From Aspidiotus rigidus (Eukaryota > Arthropoda > Insecta > Hemiptera > Diaspididae), in contig JAVHKY010000029.1 in the NCBI GenBank assembly GCA_035079385.1, forward strand, positions 8,370,001 to 8,434,000: a stretch of 64,000 bases of DNA, written 5' to 3'. The notes under the pieces are model-generated. The model was not told where the DNA came from and did not search any database. It saw only the letters and a list, made by a program, of their open reading frames with translations. This document shows, one piece after another, positions 22,086 through 31,942 of this stretch (position 1 is the first letter of the stretch; every line of letters starts with the position of its first letter). The translations under genes were made by a program, and so were the position numbers.

Positions 22086-23520
22086 ATGGTGGAGTGGGTG
22101 CAAGTTTTCAGGTATCTTCTCTCCTTAGTCGCGTTTAAAGAGGAAAACCTTGCCAAAATCATTCACTCCCATAAACTACAAAAGCTGGAAGCTTTGGTCC
22201 GGAAGAAACGAGGCACTCCTTCTGTAGCTAATAATACCACAAATTTTGCTCCGGAGGTACTAAATCTTACAAATGTTTCTCTCCCCAGCGATGAATTGCA
22301 GCTGTTACTCCTAGGAAATTCGCCATCTCCCCTTCATACAATTCCGAGAAGACAAAATGAGCCTCAGCGCTAATCTAGCAGTTGGTCTTAATCTACTTGA
22401 AGTAAAAACACTGTTCGACAACCTCGCGTCCACATTCTCGGCTCCTCCTCTCCGATCACTCGCTCCTTCCTCAATCTTCGGCAGAGACTGAAAGACGAAA
22501 ATATAGTCCTGGTAAAAGCGGACAAAGGAGAAGCCCTCGTTCTTCTGAAAAAATCCGAGTATGAACAAAAAATCATCAACTTCCTTAGAGATGCTAATGC
22601 TGTACCCATTCGTTACAAATTCACCGAACACAATAAAGAAGTTCTAGCTGTGTTGGACAAGCAGTCCCTAATCTTCGGCACGACAGGTGAAAAACTGAAA
22701 CAGATGTTCGTCGCCACCCCACGCCTCTACAAACAAATTAAAATTCACAAGGCGGTCCGTAGTTGCCTACTATACTGCACCATCTGTCCGTCTCGCCAAA
22801 TTCCTCGCTGGCTGGGTTAAAGAATATTCTGGATTCTCGCAAAACTCTGCATCGCAATCCTTTCCTCTGCAATTTCGTCTCCTCTCTTTTGATGCAGTGA
22901 GCATGTTCACCAAAATTCCGGTTCTCTATTCCATCAAAATCATGCTAGAATTGCTCCACAGTATTGGTACCCCTGACGATATATACGAAGAATTTGAAAA
23001 ACTGCTATTCTTGTGCCTAAAAGAAAACATCTGTTAGTTCCGAGGGAAAACGTGCCGGTTCCCCGACGGGCTGCCTATGGGCGGTTCCTGGTCCGCTTTG
23101 GTCGCTTATATCTTCATGTCTCACCTGGAGAAGCAGATCTTACCTAATCAAAGGCCACCTCCTCCATTACTCTCATACTATGCATATGGCATGGCACGGA
23201 CGAGTCTCTCCACCAACTTCATTGCAAATTCAATGAATTTCATCCGTCGATGCAATTTACCATCGAAGTTGGCAACGATTGCTTAAATCACCTAGACTCA
23301 ACCATTCGTCTAGTGCCTGGCCTTTCAAGCCTCTCTACAGAATTTTCAATCCACAGGAAGAGTACTTTCACGGGAGTCTCTATTTCCAATCGTTCTCTGC
23401 ATCCGAGTGTTCATAAGATGGCTGCCTTGAATTCCGCTACTCACCGCCTTCTCTCCCTCCCTCTTTCCGCTTCGGCTCGTGATCGTTCAGTCTATTGCAT
23501 CACGTAATGGTCTCCCTGTT
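22086..23520 (+). pseudogene. Penelope-like element relic, second family
   Basis: Plus-strand pieces in several frames: VKADKGEALVLLKKSEYEQK (about 22,512), APSVRLAKFLAGWVKEYSG, LLSFDAVSMFTKIPVLYSIK, GLPMGGSWSALVAYIFMSHL. These follow the order of Penelope RT (KADKG, finger, first catalytic D, GLPMGSP-like box). The YxDD box is replaced by YYAYGMAR. Many stops. It differs from the families at 25 and 33 kb. It is followed head-to-head by the minus-strand element at 23.6-25.9 kb. Confidence 0.75.
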
Positions 23521-23617
23521 TGTGTCGCTAAAATGGCAAGAAGAAAAAGCCTGAAAATTGAAAAAGGGTTTTTTCAATTGTACAAATCTACTTTATTATT
23601 CGCCTATACAAGAGTAC

Positions 23618-23657
23618 TTTCGGGTGTTATCCCATCATCAGTTGTGTCGCAACTGGA
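23618..23657 (-). ncRNA. candidate hammerhead-ribozyme motif
   Basis: On the minus strand CTGATGA is followed by TGGGATAACACCC (a GGG/CCC stem II) and then GAAA, the two conserved halves of a hammerhead core. Such ribozymes are known in the terminal repeats of Penelope-like elements. Stem I could form from CAGTTG, but I cannot confirm a clean stem III and cleavage site. Confidence 0.35.
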
Positions 23658-23699
23658 GAACAAAGCCTTAACCATGAGTTTTTATAGTATAACACTGTG

Positions 23700-23905
23700 A
23701 TCTTATTGGCTATAACAATGCTGTGTTGTGATTGGTTCACTTCTTAGAAACTTATTCTTACAATAATATGACATTGTGTTCTTATTGGCTAAAACATACT
23801 GCTTTGTGATTGGTTCATTCTGTTGTTCTAAGTGCTGCGTTTCTATTGGCTACCTGGATTCCTGCCGTCTCATTGGTTGGTTCCGTTCTTCTTCTCTCGT
23901 CCAAT
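23700..23905. promoter_or_regulatory. cluster of seven CCAAT boxes
   Basis: ATTGGCT or ATTGGTT occurs near 23,705, 23,731, 23,777, 23,807, 23,842 and 23,868, and CCAAT once near 23,901. CCAAT boxes bind NF-Y. Regular repetition suggests either a tandem repeat or a promoter of the Penelope element. Confidence 0.4.
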
Positions 23906-24027
23906 CACCTGGCCGAATAATTTTTCGCTGTCAAATGTGATTACATTGTTCAAGAGGCAGGCTTTCTTCCTCTTGGCTTTTGCAATCTCCATTTGTTCCC
24001 AGAGTTTTCTTCTCTTTGTGCGATTCT

Positions 24028-24324
24028 CTACGTGTATGACTTCAAATATTCCCTCTCCATCGTGGTTTTCCTCGTTACAGTGTTTCCCAAACAGTGACTT
24101 GCCATCTTCTTTCTCCCTCGACGTTTTGTGATTCTCCTGATCTCAAACTTTCTCCCAGTCTCACCGATATAGATCCCCTCATACTGTTCACAACTGAGCT
24201 TGTACACTCCGCTCAAGCTTTCCTTGTCCTTTTGTTCCGTCTGGTCATTGCTGATTCTCTTCACCATGGGTTGGTTATTCTGGATACCCACATTCACATC
24301 GTAGCCATTGAACGCCTTTATCAC
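24028..24324 (-). pseudogene. GIY-YIG endonuclease domain of the Penelope-like element
   Basis: GVYKLSCEQYEGIYIGETGR contains the GIY..YIG motif pair, followed by FEIRRITKRRG, where family members have FxxRxxEH. The stretch after it is altered (a HCLGNTVTRK reading in place of HxxxxxH). A frame change separates it from the RT. Degraded. Confidence 0.7.
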
Positions 24325-25729
24325 CTTGTTTGTGTACTTTCCTATATGGTATCGATCCGGAGTACTTTCTCACTATGCTATCATGGGTTCCTTTCTTTGT
24401 TTTTATTTTCCCAAAGACTCCCTCCACCACACATCTGCGGTAGCCATTGGCTTCTGCGATCTGTTTTACTATCTCGATCTCTTTCCTCTTCTCTTCATTG
24501 TTTTTGAGCATAGAAATAGCCCGATAGCAGTAGTTCTGGATTGCCGCTAACTTGTGCCTGGGGCGGTGGTAGGAGTCATTTGGGATGATGATGTCAGTAT
24601 GCGTCGGCTTCCTGTAGATTTTGTATTCTATCCTATTGCTCTCCATTGTGAGTGTAAGGTCCAAATAGTTGATGGTATCATTGCCTTTTTCCACTGTGAA
24701 TTTGATGCTCTCATTCATCGCGTTCATTTCTGAAAGGAATAGATCCACCTGTCTATCAGTGCCTGACCACACAATTAGGATATTATCTACATATCTGGCC
24801 CAGTGTTTGATCGAGTTTCTGAACTTGCTGCCCTTCAATATCTTGTTTTCCATATCATTCATGAATATCTCCGCCAGTAGTGGTGACAGCGGTGATCCCA
24901 TTGCAAGTCCCCTTTCCTGACTGTAGAACCTGTTATTGAAGCGGCAGTAATTCTGGCTCAAGATCTCCTCCACTATGTTGGCGTACTTCGACCCATGGGG
25001 GTTCCCATGGTATCTGTTGTTTTTGAGCAGAGTGAGAAGTTCCTCCTTCGGTATGGTACCAAACATATTCGTCACATCAAAGGCTATCAGCTTGTCGTTA
25101 CTCCTGATTTCCAACTTGTCCAGTTGCTCAATCAGCTCTCCGTTGTTTCTGATACTTCGTCTGGGTGCAAACTGGTAGTTTTCTTTCAGGAATCTGGCTA
25201 CGATCTTTGCTATCTTGTAGCATGGTGATTGAATGCTGTTGACCAGGGGTCTCATCGGACGGTTCGCTTTGTGGAGTTTTACAAGCCCCTTGAGTTTTGG
25301 TGCAACCGGGTTCATCTCAAGCGTCCTTCCATTGCCGGGTACATTGTTCCGTTTCAACACAGCTTTCAGGTCATCTGGGTATTTCCGTGTTGGGTCCTTT
25401 GCCAGCTCTTGGTATCCATTAACTGCGATGTACGACTCCACTTTTTGGGTGTAGTCCTCCTTCTCCATTACCACTACCGTGCTGCCCTTGTCCGCCTTTG
25501 TCAAAATCAGGTTGTTCTGTCGGATCTTCTTTTGTAGATTTGTGACCTTCCTCTGCATTACTTGCGTTCTGTCATAGGTTCGGCACATATCCTCTTTGAT
25601 GTCCAACAGTACTTTCCCAATTTTAGTCCGGGCTTCTGGTCTCACGTCGTGTTCCATGGTTTGGATTACTTGTTCGCAGCTAATGGCTATGCTTTCTAGC
25701 CTACACTGGTTCAGCCTCTCTGGCTGCAC
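24275..25729 (-). CDS. Penelope-type reverse transcriptase ORF
   Basis: 484 codons. Order of motifs: LTKADKGSTVVVMEK (about residue 75), LVKLHKANRPMRPLVNS, FDVTNMFGTIPKEELL (first catalytic Asp), GLAMGSPLSPLLAEIFM, then WARYVDNILIVWSG, KGNDTINYLDLT and IYRKPTHTDIIIPNDSYHRP. The expected YVDD is YVDN here, which would harm catalysis, and the N-terminus lies in another frame (…FTEEERRHQ near 25,740). Probably a recent but inactive copy. The ORF ends with a Cys-containing CECGYPE where the linker to the GIY-YIG domain starts. Confidence 0.8.
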   Translation of the reverse strand: MQPERLNQCRLESIAISCEQVIQTMEHDVRPEARTKIGKVLLDIKEDMCRTYDRTQVMQRKVTNLQKKIRQNNLILTKADKGSTVVVMEKEDYTQKVESYIAVNGYQELAKDPTRKYPDDLKAVLKRNNVPGNGRTLEMNPVAPKLKGLVKLHKANRPMRPLVNSIQSPCYKIAKIVARFLKENYQFAPRRSIRNNGELIEQLDKLEIRSNDKLIAFDVTNMFGTIPKEELLTLLKNNRYHGNPHGSKYANIVEEILSQNYCRFNNRFYSQERGLAMGSPLSPLLAEIFMNDMENKILKGSKFRNSIKHWARYVDNILIVWSGTDRQVDLFLSEMNAMNESIKFTVEKGNDTINYLDLTLTMESNRIEYKIYRKPTHTDIIIPNDSYHRPRHKLAAIQNYCYRAISMLKNNEEKRKEIEIVKQIAEANGYRRCVVEGVFGKIKTKKGTHDSIVRKYSGSIPYRKVHKQGDKGVQWLRCECGYPE

Positions 25730-26094
25730 GTCCTTGATGTCTTCTTTCTTCTTCTGTGAAGGTGACGCTTGATAGGTTCTCGGTTCTGGGAGCTAATTTG
25801 TGCTCAACTCTCGCTGTCTCTTCCTTTCTTTCTTCTTTCTTCCGGGTCAGTTCGGCAAGCTTCTTCTTGATCTGTTTTTTCAGTTTATTATTTAATTTTA
25901 TATTTTTACTAATTTTTATTTATTAATTTTTACTGTTTTATTAATTATCATCTCTTTGGACCAAATTTATTTCGCTCTGTGATTTTCAAAAATTTTTTAT
26001 TCGATTATACTTGTGATCGTCTGTGATAGTATTTCGTGTTTCGTTACGTGTCTATGTAACCAAAAATTCCTATTATTATTTTTTCAGATAGCGA

Positions 26095-26630
26095 AAAACG
26101 CGTTTAGCGCCATTATTTGGCAACAGTGAACCAAACGATAATAATTATATCGATTTTCCATGACGTCACATAGCAGATTGAAGCTTTCAGAGCACAAGTC
26201 AACCTCATAAGGAAAGTATAGAGACCTTTGAGAAATTCAAACTATTTCAAAAATTATGGAATTTTCTAGAATAAACAGTTGATTTTTGTAATGCTAAGAT
26301 TCTCAACTTTATTTTGCATCATTTTTAACTCATATTGCTCTCTTATGTGACGAAATCAATCTCTTCATCGAGAATCATAAGATAAGATGTAAAATGAAGC
26401 TGAGATTCTTGGCTCCACGGAAATCAATTTTTACTCTAAAAAAATCAATCACTTTTCAAATAATCGGATTTCTCAAAGATCTTCATGCTCTCTTTATGGA
26501 GTTGACTTGTGCTCTCGAAACTTTTGGGCCGCTAAGTGACGTCATAGGAAGATCTATCTATAGCACACCAAAGGATGCAAAAGAATTCAAAATAGTGGCA
26601 AGAGAAAAACTCTTTTGCCACTGACTTGTC
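26095..26630. mobile_element. foldback element
   Basis: Arms of roughly 190 bp: agagcacaagtcaacctcat near 26,192 pairs with gagttgacttgtgctct near 26,500, and gacgtcacatagc pairs with gctaagtgacgtca. The right side ends in a small perfect hairpin (agtggcaagag...ctcttttgccact) at 26,597-26,622. The 76-codon frame inside is arm sequence, not a gene. Confidence 0.65.
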
Positions 26631-27524
26631 TTTGGACGTATGTGTTTAAAAAAGCTACTTACAGTGCAAGCAGCAAGTTGTGAGTATCTCAAGCTCAACA
26701 CATTTGACTTGCGGCCCACAACACGTCAAACTTGTTGCAATATTTCTCTCTTTTGATGCTTGTACAGTAATATACTATTTCAAGTAGGGGAAAGTATTCA
26801 AAATCTGTAACAACCAATTTTTTTATTATTTTTCTTTCAAGATCGCAAATTTGGAAAATAAAAAAATTGTATTTCAGAAAAATTTCTTCAAAACAAGAAA
26901 AATGATGGATGTTGATTTTAACTGCATTACAAGTAATAATAATAGTATAACTCTTATTTTGATGATATTTAAAAAAGTATTGAAATGTGTTGGTGGTATA
27001 AATTTCTAAGATAGAACTGTTGTTCCTTTTTGATCATGGCTGAATTTCCTCAGTGCTCCATCATTATTGTTGCGATAGTTGTTATTATGTAGGTTTTTTA
27101 TGTCTCATTAATGGAATGCAGGGCTGGGAACTCCTATAATTGAGATTTTTGGTGGGGATACTTTCAAATTTTGGATCCTGACTGGGAAAAAGGAATAAAT
27201 CTGTCAAGTTTCAGATTTGAGTGGAACATGAAGATGTGAATCTTTTGGTTTCCAGATCTTGACATAATAAGGAATCTGGGTCTCTTGAGCTCTAGATCTT
27301 AGCAGCTGAAGCTCCCAATCTTCTAATCTTTCACGTTCCGAGAAAAAAAAAAAAAAAAAACCGTTATCAGAAGAAACGCAAGAGAACCTAATCCATGGCG
27401 ACTCAAGTCATGTTGTAAAAATAAAAAATTTTTGACGAGCAATATTCTTATACAAATATACCTAATTACAAATGATTAGAAAAAAATTCATACACTCTAT
27501 TTGGAAATGAAATAACGAAGAAAA
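26631..27524. other. no gene seen
   Basis: AT-rich with one 18-A run near 27,343-27,360. From about 27,420 the sequence resembles the flank downstream of the other C-lobe exons. Confidence 0.5.
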
Positions 27525-27994
27525 TCATGATTCCGAGTCAAAATGTCGAATGATGTTCAGAATGTGTCTTTTGTTAAGGAGTACCTCTCGTATGTCCGGA
27601 TTCATCTTACTCAATTCTTCGAAAATTGAAATTAAATTGTCTAGGCCGAAATAATAATTTGTATCCACTTCGTCTGTTGTATCCGGTACGACTTTACCGA
27701 AATCGAGCATTCGAACTTTTACCTGGTGGTCGAAATGTTGACACGTATCCTGCACACTTTGTTGCTTCAGTTCGGTCAACTTCGTTTTTCGCTCTCCCAC
27801 GTGGTTGAAAAGTTGGTCGACCGAAGAGTACTGGATGAGCATTTTAGCGTCGTATGTTAGCAGCACCGAGCTGTCGTAAAATCGGAAATGTCTCTGCCGT
27901 TGAAACCAATCAGCGATTTTTCGTAGCTGATCTAGAATTGATGCCACCAATCCACATTTGAATCCCGCTTCTCCATTCACAAAATCGTATAATG
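27525..27994 (-). CDS. IPK-like kinase C-lobe exon, unit D (intact)
   Basis: Last coding exon after acceptor TTTCTAG. It reads LYDFVNGEAGFKCGLVAS, IADWFQRQRHFRFYDSSVLL (the family's SSLLxxYD region), VRMLDFGKVVPDTTDEVD (metal-binding DF) and NYYFGLDNLISIFEEL, then a stop. The pattern from SSxL through DF to GLxxLI is diagnostic of the inositol-polyphosphate kinase family (IPMK/IP6K/IP3K), which phosphorylates inositol phosphates using ATP. Of the four tandem units this is the only one with every motif. It starts in phase 1, as in the 36- and 38.7-kb genes. Confidence 0.8.
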
Positions 27995-28482
27995 CTAGAA
28001 AAAATATCACATTATGAAATCTTTACGTATTCTTGTAAATACGCTTTAAGACTGAGATTTTGTTATAGGATTTTCATTGGTCCCACACCGTTAACTCTCA
28101 CTAGTCCCTATGGAATTTTAATTCGAATTTGTCTGCATAGTTTTCTTCGAGTAGACGCCTTTTCAAATCCTTCAGGGAAAACTACTCAAACGAAAGCCCT
28201 CTTCTTCCCTTTTCACCGTCAGTCGAGATCTATATCAAATGTCTGTACAGATATATATCGTCTTTTTATTTGTATACACATACTTTTGTCAAAAATGGAT
28301 CATGGAGAAGGAGGATAGAGACCAAGTCCCATTTTTTTCAAATTTGTTTAGTCAATTCAGTTTCAACATTATTATGCAGACTTTTTTCCTATTTTCGAAC
28401 ATTTCCCTCGGGAAGGAGTAAAATTTTGCCAAATGAACCTTTTGTACGCCAAAATTATAAAATACTAATTATTTGTACGTAC

Positions 28483-28618
28483 TCTGAATTCCTTGACGTT
28501 GTGTCAAGCGATAACCGTATTCTTTCCCCTCTTGCCTGTAGGTTTTATCCAGTACGTTATAATATTCAAATCCAGGAATGCCAAAACCCCACGGTTTCAT
28601 TGTTGCTATGTATCTGAG
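28483..28618 (-). CDS. IPK-like kinase exon 3, unit D
   Basis: 136 nt, acceptor TTTTTCGCAG, donor A|GTACGT. Reads GFGIPGFEYYNVLDKTYRQE then KEYGYRLTQRQGIQ. The GxxxxGFxYYD segment and the following K-E-(F/Y)-x-x-R match the equivalent exons at 36.1 and 40.7 kb in sequence, length and phase. Confidence 0.8.
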
Positions 28619-29139
28619 CTGCGAAAAATTTTGAAGAGATTAGTATTACCGTCTTAGGCTTTGAAGAAGAGATTTGTCACACATTTTTGTTAACAGTCCT
28701 CGAACACACCATCAGCATTTTCGTGTTTTTGACATTTTTCATATCTTTATTGAGCCTTCACCCCCTCCCTATTGGAATGTTATGAGTGGTGAGTTCCTTC
28801 CTGTCAATGTGGAATTTAAAAAGTTTTCGACGAAACCTCGACTTGATTTGGACAGCCGCGAGTTCTGTAATTTCGCGACCTGTGTAGAACTTGCGATACT
28901 CTTTTGACATGTTTTATGTCCTTCCCAAAGTTCCCTGAATCCTAGCCACCAATTCAGAAAAGTGCGAGTTCATACCACCCCCTCGAGTTGCCCCCCTTAT
29001 AATCGTGTATACTTTATCCTTTCTCTTCCTTCATAATACACAATGACGTCATCAGCAGATACAAATTTAATCTTGTGTTTAATGAGTCACAATACCAAGG
29101 CTTGGTACGCTTAAAAGTATGATCAACACGTATATTTAC
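28619..29139 (-). other. intron of unit D
   Basis: Between exon 3 and the catalytic exon. No other content is recognised. Confidence 0.5.
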
Positions 29140-29261
29140 CTTCTGCTCCCTAGTTTCTTTAGGAAACCAAGACGGTCGACGTATGAGGCCAATTTTCACG
29201 TCCATACTGCAAGGTAGTTCGAAGTCTTTCATGATATTTTCGAGATGTAAAAATCTGATGA
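29140..29261 (-). CDS. IPK-like kinase catalytic exon, unit D
   Basis: 122 nt, acceptor TTTGCAG, donor AAG|GTAAAT. Reads IRFLHLENIMKDFELPCSMD then VKIGLIRRPSWFPKETREQK. PCSMDVKIG is the PxxxDxKxG signature, with the Lys and Asp that handle the transferred phosphate. It enters in phase 1, so a preceding exon is required. The nearest candidate with the right phase is the N-lobe exon at 31,472-31,642, across a 2.2-kb intron that would contain the membrane ORF and the TGACGTCA satellite. In the other units no N-lobe exon is seen. Confidence 0.75.
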
Positions 29262-29292
29262 CTGCAAATCAAATGATTTCATGACTCAACTT

Positions 29293-29529
29293 TCAAACAA
29301 AATGATTATGACCATACCAATGACGATAAAATATATCATTGGCTGAATCCATTTGTCTTTTATGTTCGGCATAGTTTTCATTTATGGCGTTCAGAATAGA
29401 ATACGCGAAAAAAATGACAATACTCAAATTTAAGATTATCACAATCGAACAAATAATTACAATATTAATAATTCGTTTACGATGATGCGGCCCTAAATCT
29501 TCGAAACCCATATTGAAACGTGGTGACAT
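29293..29529 (-). CDS. small one-pass membrane protein, unit D
   Basis: 78 codons. MSPRFNMGFEDLGPHHRKRI is a polar, basic start, followed by about 25 hydrophobic residues (VIICSIVIILNLSIVIFFAY) and a polar tail ending HNHFV. It has the same stop position and upstream block as the other members, but a different N-terminus and no GxxxCxP motif. If D and E form one gene, this ORF lies inside its intron on the same strand. Unknown function. Confidence 0.5.
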   Translation of the reverse strand: MSPRFNMGFEDLGPHHRKRIINIVIICSIVIILNLSIVIFFAYSILNAINENYAEHKRQMDSANDIFYRHWYGHNHFV

Positions 29530-29612
29530 CCTTCAGTTACAACGGGTAGGAAAAGCTTATGTACAAGCATGTTCTAGGTGATCTCAGTAATCAAGCAACC
29601 AGTATTTTGTTT
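29530..29612 (-). promoter_or_regulatory. conserved upstream block (unit D)
   Basis: gtaatcaagcaaccagtatt begins at 29,587. Sixth occurrence of the block in the window. Confidence 0.5.
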
Positions 29613-29779
29613 TTCTATGTAGTTCATGATATCGGTCTTGGCGAAGATACGTACGGCAGAAAGATAATGTACATGATACACACCTCAATATCCCTTCCCT
29701 GATCGTTTTGTGAGGAGAAAGTTATTTTGCCCAATGACGCGTAGGCTACTTGCTTTTTTTTTCACCCACGGTCTCAATT

Positions 29780-31060
29780 TTCTCGATGGAACCCATCAAA
29801 TTGTGACGTCACAGATTCGGACTTCGAAGCTAAAAATGATACATGACGTTCAAATTGTGACCTCACGTGCCCGGACTTTCAAACTATATAGAATAAGAGG
29901 GAACTCTAAAAAACTGATCCATGACGTCATCAGATTGTGACGTCACAAGGCTGATCTATGACGTGATCAAATTGAGACGTCACAGGCCTGGACTTCAAAT
30001 CTATATATAATAGGAGGGGAACTTGAAGAAAAATGATCTACGACGTCATCGGATTGTGACGTCATAAGGCTGACTCATGACGTCATCAAATTGTGACCTC
30101 ATGTGCCCGGACTTTCAAGCTATATAGAATAGGAGGGATCTTGAAAAAAAAACTGATCTAAAACTGATCTATGACGTCATCAGATTGTGACGTCATAAGG
30201 CTGACCTATGACTCAAGCTATATAGAATAAGAGGGAACTTGAAAAAAAAAACTGATCCATGACATCATCAGATGACGGCATCAAATTGTGACGTCATAGA
30301 CTCGGACTTTGAAGCTAAAAATGATCCATGACGTCATCAAATTGTGGCCTCACGTGCCTGGACTTTCAAGCTATATAGAATAAGAGGGAACTTGAAAAAA
30401 AACTGTTCCATGACGTCATCAAATTGTGACTTCACGGGCCCGGACTTTGAAGCTATATATAATAGGAGGGGAACTTGGAAAAAATTGGTCTGTGACGTCA
30501 TCAGATTGTGACCTCACGTGCCCGGACTTTCAAGCTATATACATGGAATAGGATGGAATTTGAAAAAAAAACTGATCCATGACGTGATCAGATTGTGACG
30601 TCACAAGGCTGACCTATGCAATTATCAAATAATGACGTCACAGATCCGGACCAGTAAAAAATTCAACTTCCAAGCTACATGATAGCAAGGGGCGTGGAAA
30701 AATTTTGACTTAAAAGCTACTATATATGATAGGAGGGGTAGGAAGGAGACTTAGAAAATAACTCACGATTTTAAACGACCTATTAGGTACGTCATCAGAT
30801 TGTGACGTCACAAGGTTGACATATGACGTCATTAAATTTTGAGTCACAGATCTGAACTTTAGAGCTACATGTGATAAGAGGGGAATTTGTAAAAATTTTG
30901 ACTTCCAAGCTGTATATGATGGAGGCTTAAAAAAATGTTGATCTCCAAGCTATATATGATAGGAGGGGGACTTGGAAAAAATGTTGACTTCCGAGATATA
31001 TAATATGATAAGAGGTCGACCTCTAAGCAACCTTCAGGTTGCCGGACGGTGGAAACTTCT
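29780..31060. repeat. TGACGTCA-rich satellite with embedded 42-bp units
   Basis: Degenerate units of about 110-130 bp: atgacgtcatcagattgtga then cgtcac, followed by gacctatgacgtcatcaaat and an actttcaagctatatagaat satellite piece. The palindromic octamer TGACGTCA, the classic CRE/ATF site, occurs about fifteen times in 1.1 kb. From 30,650 the normal 42-bp units resume. Confidence 0.85.
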
Positions 31061-31471
31061 TCCGGAAAACCCCTCGATAAAACAGGTTTCCCGTTAAAAA
31101 TAGTAACAGTAAAGGAAAGGCGAGTGTAGCCGATTTTGAGGCTTGAAAAGATTATTCCTCCATATCGGTTGGTTAGCTATCTCACCCCCCACCTTTTCTG
31201 AATGATATGAATTTGTTGCCGAGTTATCCACCCTCTCCGAAGGCAAAGAAGCGTCAATCAGAGGATTTTGATAAATTTCGAAATCTTAGGCAGGGATAAT
31301 TAAAAAGCAAAATTTCTACAGAGGTCGTACTCTTTTTGTACTTTTGATCATCGCCACGATTCGAGAAGGTAGAGAGTATAAGAGGAAATCGCTCAATGTC
31401 AAAGACAATCTTCAACGTCTTTTATCATCCGTGTTCAATGAATTCATGTGACAGCAAGAAAACTTGTGTAC
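31061..31471. other. satellite border and no further gene
   Basis: Starts with the border word aacaggtttcccgttaaaa, seen in other forms at 9,772 and 39,977, then unassigned sequence. Confidence 0.45.
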
Positions 31472-31642
31472 CTTTCTTCTTTATTTTTATGTCCTTTGTT
31501 CCAAAGTACTTGGGAATGTACCGCTTTAATTCCTCAAGAATGGAATCACCGAGAAGGGGCGCATTCAACCTATCGTAAAATTGCACTTCGTGATCCGTAG
31601 GCTTTGGTTTCAGTAAATTTCCATCCGAATCCTCCAAAACGC
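31472..31642 (-). CDS. IPK-like kinase N-lobe exon, locus E
   Basis: Reads GVLEDSDGNLLKPKPTDHEV, QFYDRLNAP and KRYIPKYFG. This is the N-lobe pattern GxLxxxxGxxLKP...ExxFYxxL...PKYxG, shared with 36,793-36,930 and 42,802-42,936. Those two exons end with a GTGAGT/GTAAGT donor right after the PKYxG codon. Here that site reads CAAAGG, but a GTACAC donor 22 nt further on keeps phase 1. The donor of the preceding exon is also damaged, so this is either a weakly spliced gene or a young pseudogene. Confidence 0.65.
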
Positions 31643-31742
31643 CTACAAATTTCATAGGAATTAAGAAAAAGTTCGATCATCGTTCTAGCCTAATTTTCGA
31701 ATGAAAATCACCGAGTTTCTGATTTCTTTTCAAATCAAATAC

Positions 31743-31849
31743 ATGACCCGCGAGTTGAATTGCGAAGGGTTTCAGACCATGTGGCAAGGGAGGTGTATCG
31801 TCATTCATATCACTCTCCGTGGTTTCTTCATCCTGTTCATCTGACTTCT
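31743..31849 (-). CDS. IPK-like exon with acidic linker and AGH motif, locus E
   Basis: Acceptor TTTCCAG. Reads KSDEQDEETTESDMNDDTPP (acidic linker), then GLKPFAIQLAGHVF, the N-terminal QxAGH motif of the IPK family (SHQLGGH at 37 kb, RVGGH at 43 kb). The expected phase-1 donor after CAT-G is missing one G (CATGTATTTG), so splicing to the next exon in frame would need the earlier GCGG|GTCATG site, which drops the His. Confidence 0.6.
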
Positions 31850-31942
31850 CTGGAAACACAGGAAGAAATTTAAAAACAGTCTCTCTTCTTATGAGACGGA
31901 ACTATAGGTAACTGTTCTCAAGTAATAAGCTGTAATACGTAC

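Larger units (their letters stand above)
23570..25930 (-). mobile_element. Penelope-like retroelement (RT plus GIY-YIG), nearly full length, frame-broken
   Basis: N-terminal charged region (25,900-25,730), RT ORF (25,729-24,275), nuclease remnant (24,324-24,028), then a 3' end with a hammerhead-like motif near 23,640. Frame changes separate all three coding parts. A CCAAT-rich stretch lies at 23,700-23,905. Confidence 0.8.

Noticed and set aside
24094..25537. Several plus-strand frames of 67-137 codons
   Set aside because: Antisense shadows of the minus-strand Penelope reverse transcriptase.
29261..29293. Membrane ORF as a first exon spliced to the IPK catalytic exon (membrane-anchored kinase)
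   Set aside because: The ORF stop is conserved before any shared donor, and in-frame donors are not conserved between units. Kept only as an alternative to test with cDNA.
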